Below, one piece after another: positions 42,759 to 51,263 of a stretch of DNA of 64,000 bases. Source of the DNA: JAVKFY01 sp040223615 (GTDB lineage: Bacteria; Pseudomonadota; Alphaproteobacteria; GCA-2731375). The notes under the pieces were generated by a model that did not search any database, was not told the DNA's origin, and saw nothing but the letters and a program-made list of their open reading frames with translations. A program made the translations under genes and the position numbers. The stretch lies in contig JAVKFY010000034.1 of NCBI GenBank assembly GCA_040223615.1, positions 62,001-126,000 of the forward strand. Reading direction: 5' to 3'. Positions within the stretch are counted from its first letter, which is position 1; each line of letters begins with the position of its first letter.

Positions 42759-45395
42759 TCAGGCGGCGTCGAGCCGGGACCGGGCCGCGGCCAGGCCGGC
42801 GTGCAGCAGGCGCGCCGCCTCCTCGGCGGACCAGTCGATCGCGCCACCGTCGCGCGCCGCCCGCTCCACCTCGGCCATCGCCTGGCTCAGGCCGGCCAGG
42901 CCCAAGCTGCCGGCGGCCGACTTCAGGGCATGCGCATCGCGGCCGAGATCGAGCGCCTTGTTGCCGGCCGCGATCATCCGGTCGAGCCGGTCGCGGGCGT
43001 CCGCGGCAAGCTGTTCCAGCGCCACCAGCACGCCATCGTCGCCGATCGCCTCGCGCAGGTCGTCCAGGCGGGCGGTGTCGAGGGTGTCGTCTTCGGCCGG
43101 CGCGGGCGGCTCTGGCGCCGCACCCGGCGCGGCGGCGCCGAAACGCGCCAGCGCCGACGCCAGCGCCGCGACGTCCATCGGCTTGGCCAGGAAATCGTCC
43201 ATGCCGGCTTCGGTACAGGCCAGCCGGATTTCGGCGGTCAGCGCGGCGGTCAGCGCCAGGATCGGCAACTGGCCGGCCGGTGGCGGCAAAGCGCGGATAT
43301 GCCGGGTCGCCTCCAGGCCGTCCATCTCGGGCATCTGCACGTCCATCAGCACGACGTCGTAGGGCAGCCGGCCCACCGCCTGCACCGCCTCGTAGCCGTC
43401 GCCGACAACGTCGGCGTTGTGGCCGAAGCTGCGCAACAGACGGCGGATCACCTCCTGGTTGACCCGGTTGTCCTCGGCGACCAGGACGCGCAATGCCTTT
43501 TGCCGGGCCTGGCTGGTGCCGGTCGGCATGGCGGGTTCCTCGACCTCGAGTCCGGCGGCCTCGCACAGCAGCCGGTGCAGTCGCGCCGGCGTCAGCGGCT
43601 TGGCGGTGCTCAACCCGTTCGGCCGGTCGATGGCGCAGCCGGCATTGGCGTCATCGGGCCCGACAGACGGACAGTCGGCCAGCACCAGGTCGACATCGGC
43701 CGGCGCGGTCGGCGCCGCGTCGGCCTCCGCGACCGCGCAGTGCCAGTGTTCGAGCTGACGGCGGAGCCATTGCCGGTAGCGCGGCTGGGGATGGGCGATC
43801 AGGACGCGGGCTGGCGGCGGCGGTGGCGGCGCGGCCTTGGCCTCGCGCGGCGCCGCGAACGGGATCTCGAACCAGAAGCGGCTGCCCTCGTCGACGACGC
43901 TGTCGACGCCGATGCGGCCGCCCATCAGTTCGGCCAGACGCTTGCAGATTGCCAGCCCCAGGCCGGTGCCGCCGTGCCGGCGCGCGTCGGCGGCGCTGAT
44001 CTGGCTGAACTCCTTGAACAGGCGGTCGAGCTTGTCGGCGGGGATGCCGGCGCCGGTGTCGACAACGTCGACGCGCAAGTGCGTCGTGTTGCCGGCCGTC
44101 GTGGCGGTGCAAGAGACGTCGATGCCGACCAGGCCGGTCCTGGTGAACTTCAAGGCGTTGCCGATCAGGTTCATCAGGATCTGGCGCAACCGGCCGAAAT
44201 CGCCGCGTAGCCGGGCCGGCACCGCCGGGTCGATCACGCAGGCCAATTCCAGGTCCTTCTCCAGCACTTTCGGCGCCAGCAGGTCGATCACCTGCCCGAC
44301 CACGCGGGCGGGCTCGAAGTCGACGTCCTCCAGCGGCATCTGCCCGGCCTCGATCTTGGAGAAGTCGAGCAGGTCGTTGATGATCGTCAGCAGCGCGTCG
44401 CCGGAGTCGCGCACCGTGGTCACCATGGTGCGCTGGTCGGCATCGAGCCTGGTGTCGAGCAGCAGGCCGGCCATGCCGATGACGCCGTTCATTGGCGTGC
44501 GGATCTCGTGGCTCATCATCGCCAGGAACTGGCTTTTCATCCGGTCGCCGCGCTCGGCGGCCTCCTTGGCGGCGGCCAGGTCGGCCAGCGTCGCCTGCAG
44601 CTCGGCGGTGCGATCCTCGACGGCGTGCTCCAGGTTGTCGCGGGCCCACTCGACCTCGCGCCGCGCCTCGACCTGTTCGGTGATGTCGGCGGCGTGGATG
44701 TTCACATAGCCGGCGTCGGGGATCGGCGTCAGGTACAGCGCCAGGTGGGTGCTGCCGTCCTCCAGGTGCAAGGTGGCCGGCCGGCGCTGGCGGTGGCAGG
44801 TGGCGACAGCCGGTTGCAGGTTGGCGGACAGGCGCCGCCACTGGCCATCAGCCCACAGGCCCGCCGCACGGTAGGCCGCCTTGTTGGCGTAGATTGCGGC
44901 GCCATCCGGCGCCACCCGCAGGACCGGTGCCGGATTCTCGTTCAGCAGCCGGGCGAGCGCGGTGGCGCTGGCCTGGGCCCGGTCGAGTTCGCGGCGCAAT
45001 ACGGTTGCCTGGCGCGCGCGGCGCCGGCCGGCCTCGGCAAGGTCGCCGATCTCGCCGGATGGAACGACGCCGGAATCGTCGACGGTGGCGTCCGTGGCGG
45101 CGGTGACCAGGGCGGCGGCGCGACGTGCCGGTGCCTGCACCGCGACCAGCAGGAAGCCGGCGCCGGCGAGCCACACGATCAGGCCGGGCACCACCGCGTG
45201 GGCCGCCGCGCTTCCTGCGACGAGGTACAGGGCCGACAGGCAGAGGCCGAGCGTGGCGCCGCCGACTCCCAGCCAGCGCCACAGCAGCGGTGAGCGCAAG
45301 GCGGCGGACCGGCTTGGCGTGGATCGGTCGTGATACGCGGCGGACAACAACGCAGACAGCCTCGGGTTACGCGCCCCGAAGCTGACCGAAAACAA
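42759..45395 (-). CDS. Hybrid sensor histidine kinase with two receiver domains and HPt domain
   Basis: This 878-aa membrane protein has two hydrophobic segments (about 38-62, 65-90), a linker, and a PAS domain (about 150-240). HisKA follows with the phospho-accepting His296 (MMSHEIRTPMNGVIGM), then an ATPase domain (N box NLIGNALKF, G boxes DTGAGIP and GGTGLGLAI). A first receiver-like domain (530-610) lacks a normal Asp/Lys set and is probably degenerate. The second (636-740) carries Asp685 in LMDVQMPEMDG. HPt (770-870) has His822 in DAHALKSAAGS. This is a full phosphorelay in one chain. It is the likely upstream sensor of the globin-cyclase cassette. Confidence 0.93.
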   Translation of the reverse strand: MFSVSFGARNPRLSALLSAAYHDRSTPSRSAALRSPLLWRWLGVGGATLGLCLSALYLVAGSAAAHAVVPGLIVWLAGAGFLLVAVQAPARRAAALVTAATDATVDDSGVVPSGEIGDLAEAGRRRARQATVLRRELDRAQASATALARLLNENPAPVLRVAPDGAAIYANKAAYRAAGLWADGQWRRLSANLQPAVATCHRQRRPATLHLEDGSTHLALYLTPIPDAGYVNIHAADITEQVEARREVEWARDNLEHAVEDRTAELQATLADLAAAKEAAERGDRMKSQFLAMMSHEIRTPMNGVIGMAGLLLDTRLDADQRTMVTTVRDSGDALLTIINDLLDFSKIEAGQMPLEDVDFEPARVVGQVIDLLAPKVLEKDLELACVIDPAVPARLRGDFGRLRQILMNLIGNALKFTRTGLVGIDVSCTATTAGNTTHLRVDVVDTGAGIPADKLDRLFKEFSQISAADARRHGGTGLGLAICKRLAELMGGRIGVDSVVDEGSRFWFEIPFAAPREAKAAPPPPPPARVLIAHPQPRYRQWLRRQLEHWHCAVAEADAAPTAPADVDLVLADCPSVGPDDANAGCAIDRPNGLSTAKPLTPARLHRLLCEAAGLEVEEPAMPTGTSQARQKALRVLVAEDNRVNQEVIRRLLRSFGHNADVVGDGYEAVQAVGRLPYDVVLMDVQMPEMDGLEATRHIRALPPPAGQLPILALTAALTAEIRLACTEAGMDDFLAKPMDVAALASALARFGAAAPGAAPEPPAPAEDDTLDTARLDDLREAIGDDGVLVALEQLAADARDRLDRMIAAGNKALDLGRDAHALKSAAGSLGLAGLSQAMAEVERAARDGGAIDWSAEEAARLLHAGLAAARSRLDAA

Positions 45396-45407
45396 CCTAA
45401 AGTTGTA

Positions 45408-45824
45408 TTAAGGGCGGCAGGTTGCCGCGTCGCGGGTCTGCCGGTCGATGCCGATGGCGGCGGCATGGCGCACCCGCGGGTCGCCGTCGCCGGTGCGCGG
45501 ATACAGGAACAGGTGCAGCACGCAATCGTCGAAGCGATAGGCCAGGACCAGCGCCTGACCGTCGCGCCGGCGCATCGCCGGATCGCCGAAATGGCGCCGC
45601 AACGCGGTCTGATCCAGGCCGTCGAGGGCCCGGCCGGCCTGCGGCGACGGCTGGCCGGGCGACACGTGCGCCAGCATCGTTCCGGTACCGTTCTGGTCCC
45701 CGGGATCGGCTGCTTGGGTCGACACGGCGGCTGGCGCCACCGACGTCCGATCGGCCGGCGCCGTCGCCTGGCAGCCGGCCAGTGCGGCGGCCGCCAGGGT
45801 CAGCGCCAGGGTCGGCGATCTCAC
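45408..45824 (-). CDS. Putative lipoprotein
   Basis: This 138-aa protein has a lipobox LALTLAAAALAGCQ, so it is probably a membrane-anchored lipoprotein. The mature region contains GLDQTALRRHFGDPAMRRRD and an ALVLAYRFDDCVLHLFLYP strand-rich segment. I recognise the second as similar to short SmpA/BamE-like or DUF-type lipoproteins, without certainty. A second cysteine (DDC) and a terminal one (ATCRP) could pair. It overlaps the upstream bactofilin stop/start by four bases and lies 12 bp before the histidine kinase gene. Confidence 0.75.
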   Translation of the reverse strand: MRSPTLALTLAAAALAGCQATAPADRTSVAPAAVSTQAADPGDQNGTGTMLAHVSPGQPSPQAGRALDGLDQTALRRHFGDPAMRRRDGQALVLAYRFDDCVLHLFLYPRTGDGDPRVRHAAAIGIDRQTRDAATCRP

Positions 45825-46423
45825 TCGGCGGCAGCCACCGGCTGCGCTGCCGGCGCGGTTTTCTCCAGCTCTTCCATGGTGCCGGAGATCACGCCGCCGC
45901 TTTCCACTTCCATCTTGGCGTAGCGCAGGCTGCCGACCACCCTGCCGGTGCCGCGGATGGTGATCTTGCCGTGCACTACGAGGTCGCCCTCGAAGCAGCC
46001 GCCGACGATCGCATCCTCGATGTCGGCATCGCCCTTGAAGGTGCCACTTTCGGCAACCTCGATGATGCGGGCGTTCTTCAGGCTGGCTTCAACGCGGCCC
46101 TCGACCAGCAAATGCTCGCAGGCGCTGATCTCGCCGTTCAGCACGATGCCCTGGCCGACGGTGAGCTTGCGCTCCGGCTCCGCCTTCGGGGCAGCCTGGG
46201 CGGTGGCGCCCAGCGGCGTGCTGGTCGGGCCGCTGCCCGGGATGGTCGGCACCCGGCGGGCGACCTCCGGCCGGAAAGCACCGGCTTCGGGCGTTCTGTC
46301 GGCGGGATTGTTGGCCATGCGCTGCCTTTCGATTCCAGTGGGCCTGGAGATTGCCGGCCGGCTCACTGCCGGCTCGGCCTCCGTGGCCGGTTCCTTCTTG
46401 TCGTCCTTCTTGCGCGAGAACAT
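45821..46423 (-). CDS. Bactofilin family polymer-forming cytoskeletal protein
   Basis: Bactofilins form nucleotide-free filaments that organise cell-wall synthesis, stalks or chromosome-segregation machinery. The 200-aa protein has a disordered basic N-terminus (MFSRKKDDKKEPATEAE) and a right-handed beta-helix core with TVGQGIVLNGEISACEHLLV, then VEGRVEASLKNARIIEVAES and GGCFEGDLVVHGKITIRGTG. The C-terminus is Ala/Pro-rich. Its stop overlaps the lipoprotein start by four bases. Its membership in the same leftward run as a kinase-globin-cyclase group may be chance. Confidence 0.93.
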   Translation of the reverse strand: MFSRKKDDKKEPATEAEPAVSRPAISRPTGIERQRMANNPADRTPEAGAFRPEVARRVPTIPGSGPTSTPLGATAQAAPKAEPERKLTVGQGIVLNGEISACEHLLVEGRVEASLKNARIIEVAESGTFKGDADIEDAIVGGCFEGDLVVHGKITIRGTGRVVGSLRYAKMEVESGGVISGTMEELEKTAPAAQPVAAAE

Positions 46424-46493
46424 TACGGGCTCCCTCGCTGCGCGTCATCCGGTTCCGCCGGAGCCCCCGTCCGGCGTCGGGTCGTCAGTCGGC

Positions 46494-47168
46494 CTAGGCG
46501 ACGCCGTGGCGCCGCTGGGCCTGCTTGAACACGTGCACCATCATCGCGGTGGCGAACACAGGCGCCACCAGGTTGATGACCGGCACGGTGAGCAGGAATG
46601 CAATCACGACACCGGTTAAGAAAACCGTTAACCCTGTTCGCCGCCGCAGCCTGGAGGCCTCGGAAGGCGTCATGTGTCTGATACTTACCAGCTCAAAGTA
46701 CTCTCGACTCAGAAGATAACCGTTCAAGGCATAGAAAACAAAGAGATTGAGCCCGGGCACCAAATAAAGCGGCAAGCACAGGATGTTCAGCACCACGACC
46801 ACCAGCACGAGCCGCAAACTTTGCAGCAGCGCCTGCATCAGCGGTACGTCGCGACCCGGTGAATCGGCCGGGTAGTAGCGATTCTCCACCGCCTCGGCGA
46901 TCGAATCGAGGAAGAAACACACGAAAAATGTGGCAATAGAGGGAAACAGCACGAAGAGCGCGATCAGCACCACGCCGATGCCGGCGGCCTCGACCAGCCA
47001 GTTCAGCCAGCCCCAGTCGAACACCGTGAGCATCGGCAGCACGAGGTAGTTGGCCAGCGCGATGACGCCGATGAACACCACCAGCGTCAGGCCGATCGAC
47101 AGCCAGAGGACATGGCGGAAGGCCTTTTCCGGCATTTGCGCCAGGGCCTTGGAGAAGGCGGAAAGCAT
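46494..47168 (-). CDS. EI24/CysZ-family inner-membrane protein
   Basis: This 224-aa multi-pass membrane protein starts MLSAFSKALAQMPEKAFRHV. It has several hydrophobic helices (for example VVFIGVIALANYLVLPMLTV) and the EI24/CysZ-style loop GLNLFVFYALNGYLLSREYF followed by ELVSIRHMTPSEASRLRRR. CysZ relatives transport sulfate; many alphaproteobacterial members are of unknown function. The stretch around 46600-46740 is visibly richer in A+T than its surroundings. It is the first gene of the leftward run that ends with the LLM gene, 70 bp before bactofilin. Confidence 0.88.
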   Translation of the reverse strand: MLSAFSKALAQMPEKAFRHVLWLSIGLTLVVFIGVIALANYLVLPMLTVFDWGWLNWLVEAAGIGVVLIALFVLFPSIATFFVCFFLDSIAEAVENRYYPADSPGRDVPLMQALLQSLRLVLVVVVLNILCLPLYLVPGLNLFVFYALNGYLLSREYFELVSIRHMTPSEASRLRRRTGLTVFLTGVVIAFLLTVPVINLVAPVFATAMMVHVFKQAQRRHGVA

Positions 47169-47267
47169 GACCGCAACATGGCGACACGAAAGTGGCGCGT
47201 CCAGGGCAAAGCTTTGTCGCGGCCGCGGCAATCGCGGATACTCGGTTCCAGATCAGGGAGACTTCAG

Positions 47268-47954
47268 ATGCTGAAATTCTATTTCAACGGCTCGCCGAAC
47301 CCGACCAAGGTGGCGCTGTTCCTGGAGGAGAGCGGGCTGGACTACGAGGCGGTGCCGATCGACGCGCGGCGCGGGCAGCAGTTCGACCCGGACTATGTGG
47401 CGCTAAATCCGAACGCGAAGGTGCCGGCAGTCGATGACGACGGCACCGTGGTGTTCGATTCCAACGGCATCCTGCTGTACCTGGCGGAGAAGACTGGCCA
47501 GTTCCTGCCGCCGGCCAGCCAGCGTGGCGAGCTGATCTCCTGGCTGATGTTCGTCGCCACCGGGATCGGGCCGTATTTCGGCCAGGCCGTGCACTTTCGC
47601 AACTTCGTGCCCGAGGACCGCGACGGTAGCTACGGCAATGAGCGCTATCAGTTCGAGGCCGCGCGCCACTACGGCATCGCCGACGCCCGCCTCGCCAAGC
47701 AGCAATGGATGGTCGGCGACACCTATTCCATCGTCGACATGGCGTTGTGGGGCTGGGCGCGGATGATGCCGATGGTGATGGGCGACGAACACTGGGCCGA
47801 ATTTCCCAACGTGAAGCGCCTGGTCGACGACATCTCGGCCCGGCCCGCCGCCGAACGCGCGGTGGCGCTGAAGGACAAGTTCGATTTCAAGGCGAACTGG
47901 GACAACGACGCGCGGCGCCACATGTTCAAGCACATGAACATCGCGGCCGGATGA
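47268..47954 (+). CDS. Glutathione S-transferase family protein
   Basis: This 228-aa GST has a thioredoxin-fold N-domain with MLKFYFNGSPNPTKVALFLE (catalytic Ser/Asn region), NPNAKVPAVDDDGTVVFDSN with the cis-Pro, and DSNGILLYLAEKTGQFLP for glutathione binding. A helical C-domain carries VDMALWGWARMMPMV. A subclass with similar openings is the yfcG/nu-class (disulfide-bond reductase) group, which I consider likely but unproven. GGGAG lies upstream. Its stop codon overlaps the ATG of the SDR gene by four bases. Confidence 0.93.
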   Translation: MLKFYFNGSPNPTKVALFLEESGLDYEAVPIDARRGQQFDPDYVALNPNAKVPAVDDDGTVVFDSNGILLYLAEKTGQFLPPASQRGELISWLMFVATGIGPYFGQAVHFRNFVPEDRDGSYGNERYQFEAARHYGIADARLAKQQWMVGDTYSIVDMALWGWARMMPMVMGDEHWAEFPNVKRLVDDISARPAAERAVALKDKFDFKANWDNDARRHMFKHMNIAAG

Positions 47955-48733
47955 CCTCCGCCAGGGTCGCCGTCGTCACCGGCGCGGCACGCGGCATCGG
48001 GCTGGCGACGGCGCGCGCCTTCCTGGCCGAGGGCTGGCGCGTCGCCGGCTTCGACATCGACGGCGACACGCTGGCCAAAACCGAGGCCGGGCTGGCGGCG
48101 CCGGACGATTTCCTGGCCATCGTCGGCGACGTCGCCGAACCGCACCAAGTGGGGCGGCTCGCGGAGGCCGTGTGCGAACGCTTCGGGCGCTGCGACGCGC
48201 TGGTCAACAATGCCGGCACGGCGGTGTTCAAGCCGCTGTTGGATACCTCGTTCGAGGAGTGGTCGCGGGTGCTGGCCGTGAACCTGAGCGGGCCGTTCCT
48301 GACCGTGCAGGCCTTCGCCGCGATGCTGACCGACGCCGAGGGGGCGGCGGTGGTGAACATCGGATCGATCTCGGGCCTGCGCGCCAGCACGCTGCGCGTC
48401 GCCTACGGCACCTCCAAGGCGGCGATTTCGCACCTGACCAAGCAACAGGCCGCGGAGTTGGCGCAGTACGGCATCCGGGTCAACGCGGTGGCGCCCGGCC
48501 CGGTCGACACGGCGATGGCCAAGGAAGTGCACACGCCGGACATCCGCGCCGACTACCACGACGCGATCCCGCTGAACCGCTATGGCCTGGAAGAGGAACT
48601 GGCCCAGGCGATCCTGTTCCTGTGCGGTCCGAACGCCAGCTATATCACCGGCCAGACGCTCGCCGTCGACGGCGGCTTCGACGCCACCGGCATCGGCCTC
48701 CCGTCGCTGCGCCGGCAAAACGACCGCGGCTAG
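47951..48733 (+). CDS. Short-chain dehydrogenase/reductase (SDR)
   Basis: This 260-aa classical SDR has the TGxxxGIG cofactor site VAVVTGAARGIGLATARAFL, the NNAG motif (ALVNNAGTAVF), catalytic Ser in VVNIGSISGLRAS, and catalytic YxxxK in VAYGTSKAAISHLTKQQ. PGPVDT follows. The acidic residue at the end of beta-2 (FDIDGDTLA) favours NAD(H). The oxidised alcohol or ketone is unknown. It is coupled to the GST gene by ATGA overlap. It is the last gene before the FG-GAP/RTX array. Confidence 0.95.
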   Translation: MTSARVAVVTGAARGIGLATARAFLAEGWRVAGFDIDGDTLAKTEAGLAAPDDFLAIVGDVAEPHQVGRLAEAVCERFGRCDALVNNAGTAVFKPLLDTSFEEWSRVLAVNLSGPFLTVQAFAAMLTDAEGAAVVNIGSISGLRASTLRVAYGTSKAAISHLTKQQAAELAQYGIRVNAVAPGPVDTAMAKEVHTPDIRADYHDAIPLNRYGLEEELAQAILFLCGPNASYITGQTLAVDGGFDATGIGLPSLRRQNDRG

Positions 48734-48845
48734 CCGTACCCGCTCTCACAACGCCGTCGGTGATCTATAGTTCTTGAAAACTAACCACGGCGCGTTGGGC
48801 GCGCGTCGATGAACCCTCGGTCTGGGTTCGCAACAGGGGTAGGCG

Positions 48846-51170
48846 ATGACGACGATTGACCTTGCCAGTCTCGGTACGGCCGGCATTCAGATCAATGCGA
48901 TCCAGGCGGGCGACAATCTCGGTGTCGGGCCGCGAGGCCTGACCGGCGACCTGAACGGCGACGGCATCGACGACCTGATCCTGCCGGCGGCGGAATACGG
49001 CACCGAGGCCGGCGCGGTGTTCGTGATCTTCGGCGCCGCGAGCGGCCTGCCGACCGACCTCGCCAGCCTCGGCGATGGCGGGTTCAAGATCAAGGCGGTG
49101 GCGGACTACGACCGGGCCGGGCGCGACAGCGCCATCGTCGGCGACGTCAACAATGATGGCGTGGACGACCTGTTCATCGGCAGCCGCGGCGCCAACACCA
49201 ATGCCGGCGAGAGCTACCTGATCCTCGGCGGCACCGACCTTGGCACCGACGTCGCCCTGGGCAGCCTCGGCGATGCCGGCACAGTGATCTCCGGCGCGGC
49301 CGACAACGATCGTGCCGGCGCGGTCGACAGTGCCGGCGACTTCAACAACGACGGCATAAACGATCTGTTGATCGGTGCCTTCGGCAACGATGACGCTGGC
49401 GCCGACTTCGGCCGCGTCTACGTCGTGTTCGGTACCGCCGCCGGCCTGGGCAACACGCTGGACCTCGCCTCGCTCGGCGATGCCGGCATGACCATCGACG
49501 GCAGCGCCAGCAACCGCATCGGCGCCGGGCTGGCCGGCGGTGGCGACCTCAACGGCGATGGCATCGATGATATCCTGCTGATCACCGGCAACAACAGCGT
49601 CAAGGCGATCCTCGGCGGCAGCACCAATGTCGACATCGACAATCTCGGCGATAGCGGCTTAACCGTCGTCGACGACGCCGGCACGCCGATCAACGCCTAT
49701 GCCTACATCTCCTTCGCCGGCGACGTGAACGGCGATGGCTTCGATGACTTCATCGTCGGCGACCCCTATGCCGACAATGGCGGCACCGACCGCGGCACGA
49801 TCTTCGTGATCTGGGGCTCGGCGAGCCCGACCGACATCGACCTCAACAACCTGGGCGATGCCGGCATCCGCATCACCGGCGAGATCGACCAGGACCGGAT
49901 CGGCGCCTTCGGCCTAGCTGGCCTGAACGGTGACTTCAACGGCGATGGCTTCGCCGACATCGCCTTCGGCACCGCCAACGACCGCGCCTACATCGTCTTC
50001 GGCGGCGCCAGCCTGCCGTCCGCCCTCAACCTCTCGACCTTGAGCGACGCGCAGGGCATCAAGTTCCAGGACTCGGTCTTCAACCTCAGTTTCTCCGCCG
50101 GCGGTATCGGCGACGTGAACGGCGACGGCCTGGTCGATGCCCTGATCGGGCAGTCGGCGGACGGCGCCGACATGGGCGCCGCCTTCATCATCTACGGCGC
50201 CTTCTCCGCCAGCGGCACGGCGGGCGACGACACGCTGACCGGCGCGGCGCTGGACGATTCGATCGACGGCGGCGCCGGCGACGACACCATCTCCGGCAAT
50301 GGCGGCAACGACACGCTGCTCGGCAGTGACGGCGCCGACATGCTGTCGGGCGATGCCGGCCCCGACAGCCTCGGCGGCGGCAGCGGTGGCGACACGCTCA
50401 ACGGCGGCGATGGCGGCGACAGTCTCGACGGCGGCGCGGGCGGCGACCTGCTGATCGGCGGCGCCGATACCGGCAACGACACCATCGGCGGTGGCGACGG
50501 CGCCGACACCGGCTTCGGCCAGGCCGGCGACGACAGCCTCATGGGCGGCAACGGTGGCGACGACCTGAAGGGCAATCTCGGCGACGACACGGTGATCGGC
50601 GAGGCCGGCGACGACACGCTGCGCGGCCAGGTCGGCACCGACATGGTCGACGGCGGCAGTGACAATGACCTGCTGTTCGGCGGCGGCGGCGATGACAGCG
50701 TCGAGGGCGGCATCGGCGCGGATGTGGTGAACGGCAATTCCGGTGCCGACACGGTCAACGGCGGCGACGGCGACGACACCGTGCGCGGCCAGGGCGGCAA
50801 CGACGTCGTCAACGGCAACGGCGGCAACGACCTGGTACTCGGCATCTCCGGTCTGGACAGCCTGTTCGGCGGGGCTGGCGACGACACGCTGACCGGCGGT
50901 GTCGGCAATGACGAGAATACCGGCGGCGATGGCGCCGACGTGTTCCAGTTCGCCGCGATGCAGGGCGCCGACACGATCACCGACTTCGAGGACGGCATCG
51001 ACCGGATGTCGTTCGTCGGGGTCTCGGCGTTCGGCGACCTGACCATCGTCAACACCGACGACGGCGCCGCGATCACGCTGACGTCCGAAGGCGACAGCCC
51101 GACCTTGCGGGTGACGCTCACCGGCATCACCGCGAACCAGCTCGATGCCAGCCACTTCATTTTCAGCTGA
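48846..51170 (+). CDS. Large FG-GAP/RTX secreted protein, copy 1
   Basis: This 774-aa acidic protein has no N-terminal signal peptide. Residues about 1-455 hold seven FG-GAP (VCBS-like) calcium motifs (DLNGDGIDDL, DVNNDGVDDL, DFNNDGINDL, DLNGDGIDDI, DVNGDGFDDF, DFNGDGFADI, DVNGDGLVDA), spaced as in an integrin-type seven-blade propeller. About 460-700 are RTX nonapeptides of GGxGxDxLx type. The C-terminus VTLTGITANQLDASHFIFS is the type I secretion tail. The usual destination is the cell surface or medium via an ABC/HlyD/TolC exporter; no such exporter is in the window. It begins a three-gene tandem array. Confidence 0.93.
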   Translation: MTTIDLASLGTAGIQINAIQAGDNLGVGPRGLTGDLNGDGIDDLILPAAEYGTEAGAVFVIFGAASGLPTDLASLGDGGFKIKAVADYDRAGRDSAIVGDVNNDGVDDLFIGSRGANTNAGESYLILGGTDLGTDVALGSLGDAGTVISGAADNDRAGAVDSAGDFNNDGINDLLIGAFGNDDAGADFGRVYVVFGTAAGLGNTLDLASLGDAGMTIDGSASNRIGAGLAGGGDLNGDGIDDILLITGNNSVKAILGGSTNVDIDNLGDSGLTVVDDAGTPINAYAYISFAGDVNGDGFDDFIVGDPYADNGGTDRGTIFVIWGSASPTDIDLNNLGDAGIRITGEIDQDRIGAFGLAGLNGDFNGDGFADIAFGTANDRAYIVFGGASLPSALNLSTLSDAQGIKFQDSVFNLSFSAGGIGDVNGDGLVDALIGQSADGADMGAAFIIYGAFSASGTAGDDTLTGAALDDSIDGGAGDDTISGNGGNDTLLGSDGADMLSGDAGPDSLGGGSGGDTLNGGDGGDSLDGGAGGDLLIGGADTGNDTIGGGDGADTGFGQAGDDSLMGGNGGDDLKGNLGDDTVIGEAGDDTLRGQVGTDMVDGGSDNDLLFGGGGDDSVEGGIGADVVNGNSGADTVNGGDGDDTVRGQGGNDVVNGNGGNDLVLGISGLDSLFGGAGDDTLTGGVGNDENTGGDGADVFQFAAMQGADTITDFEDGIDRMSFVGVSAFGDLTIVNTDDGAAITLTSEGDSPTLRVTLTGITANQLDASHFIFS

Positions 51171-51263
51171 ATCTGAACCTGGCTGCATCGCGCGCCATCG
51201 CGTGACCCATCCACGCTATGCTGGTCCGGCGGCGTGCCTTTGCCGAGTAGGAGTAACGCGGTC

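Noticed and set aside
50220..50900. Regularly spaced short repeats that look like a CRISPR array
   Set aside because: The period is 27 bp and translates to RTX nonapeptides. Repeats are degenerate and there are no unique spacers.
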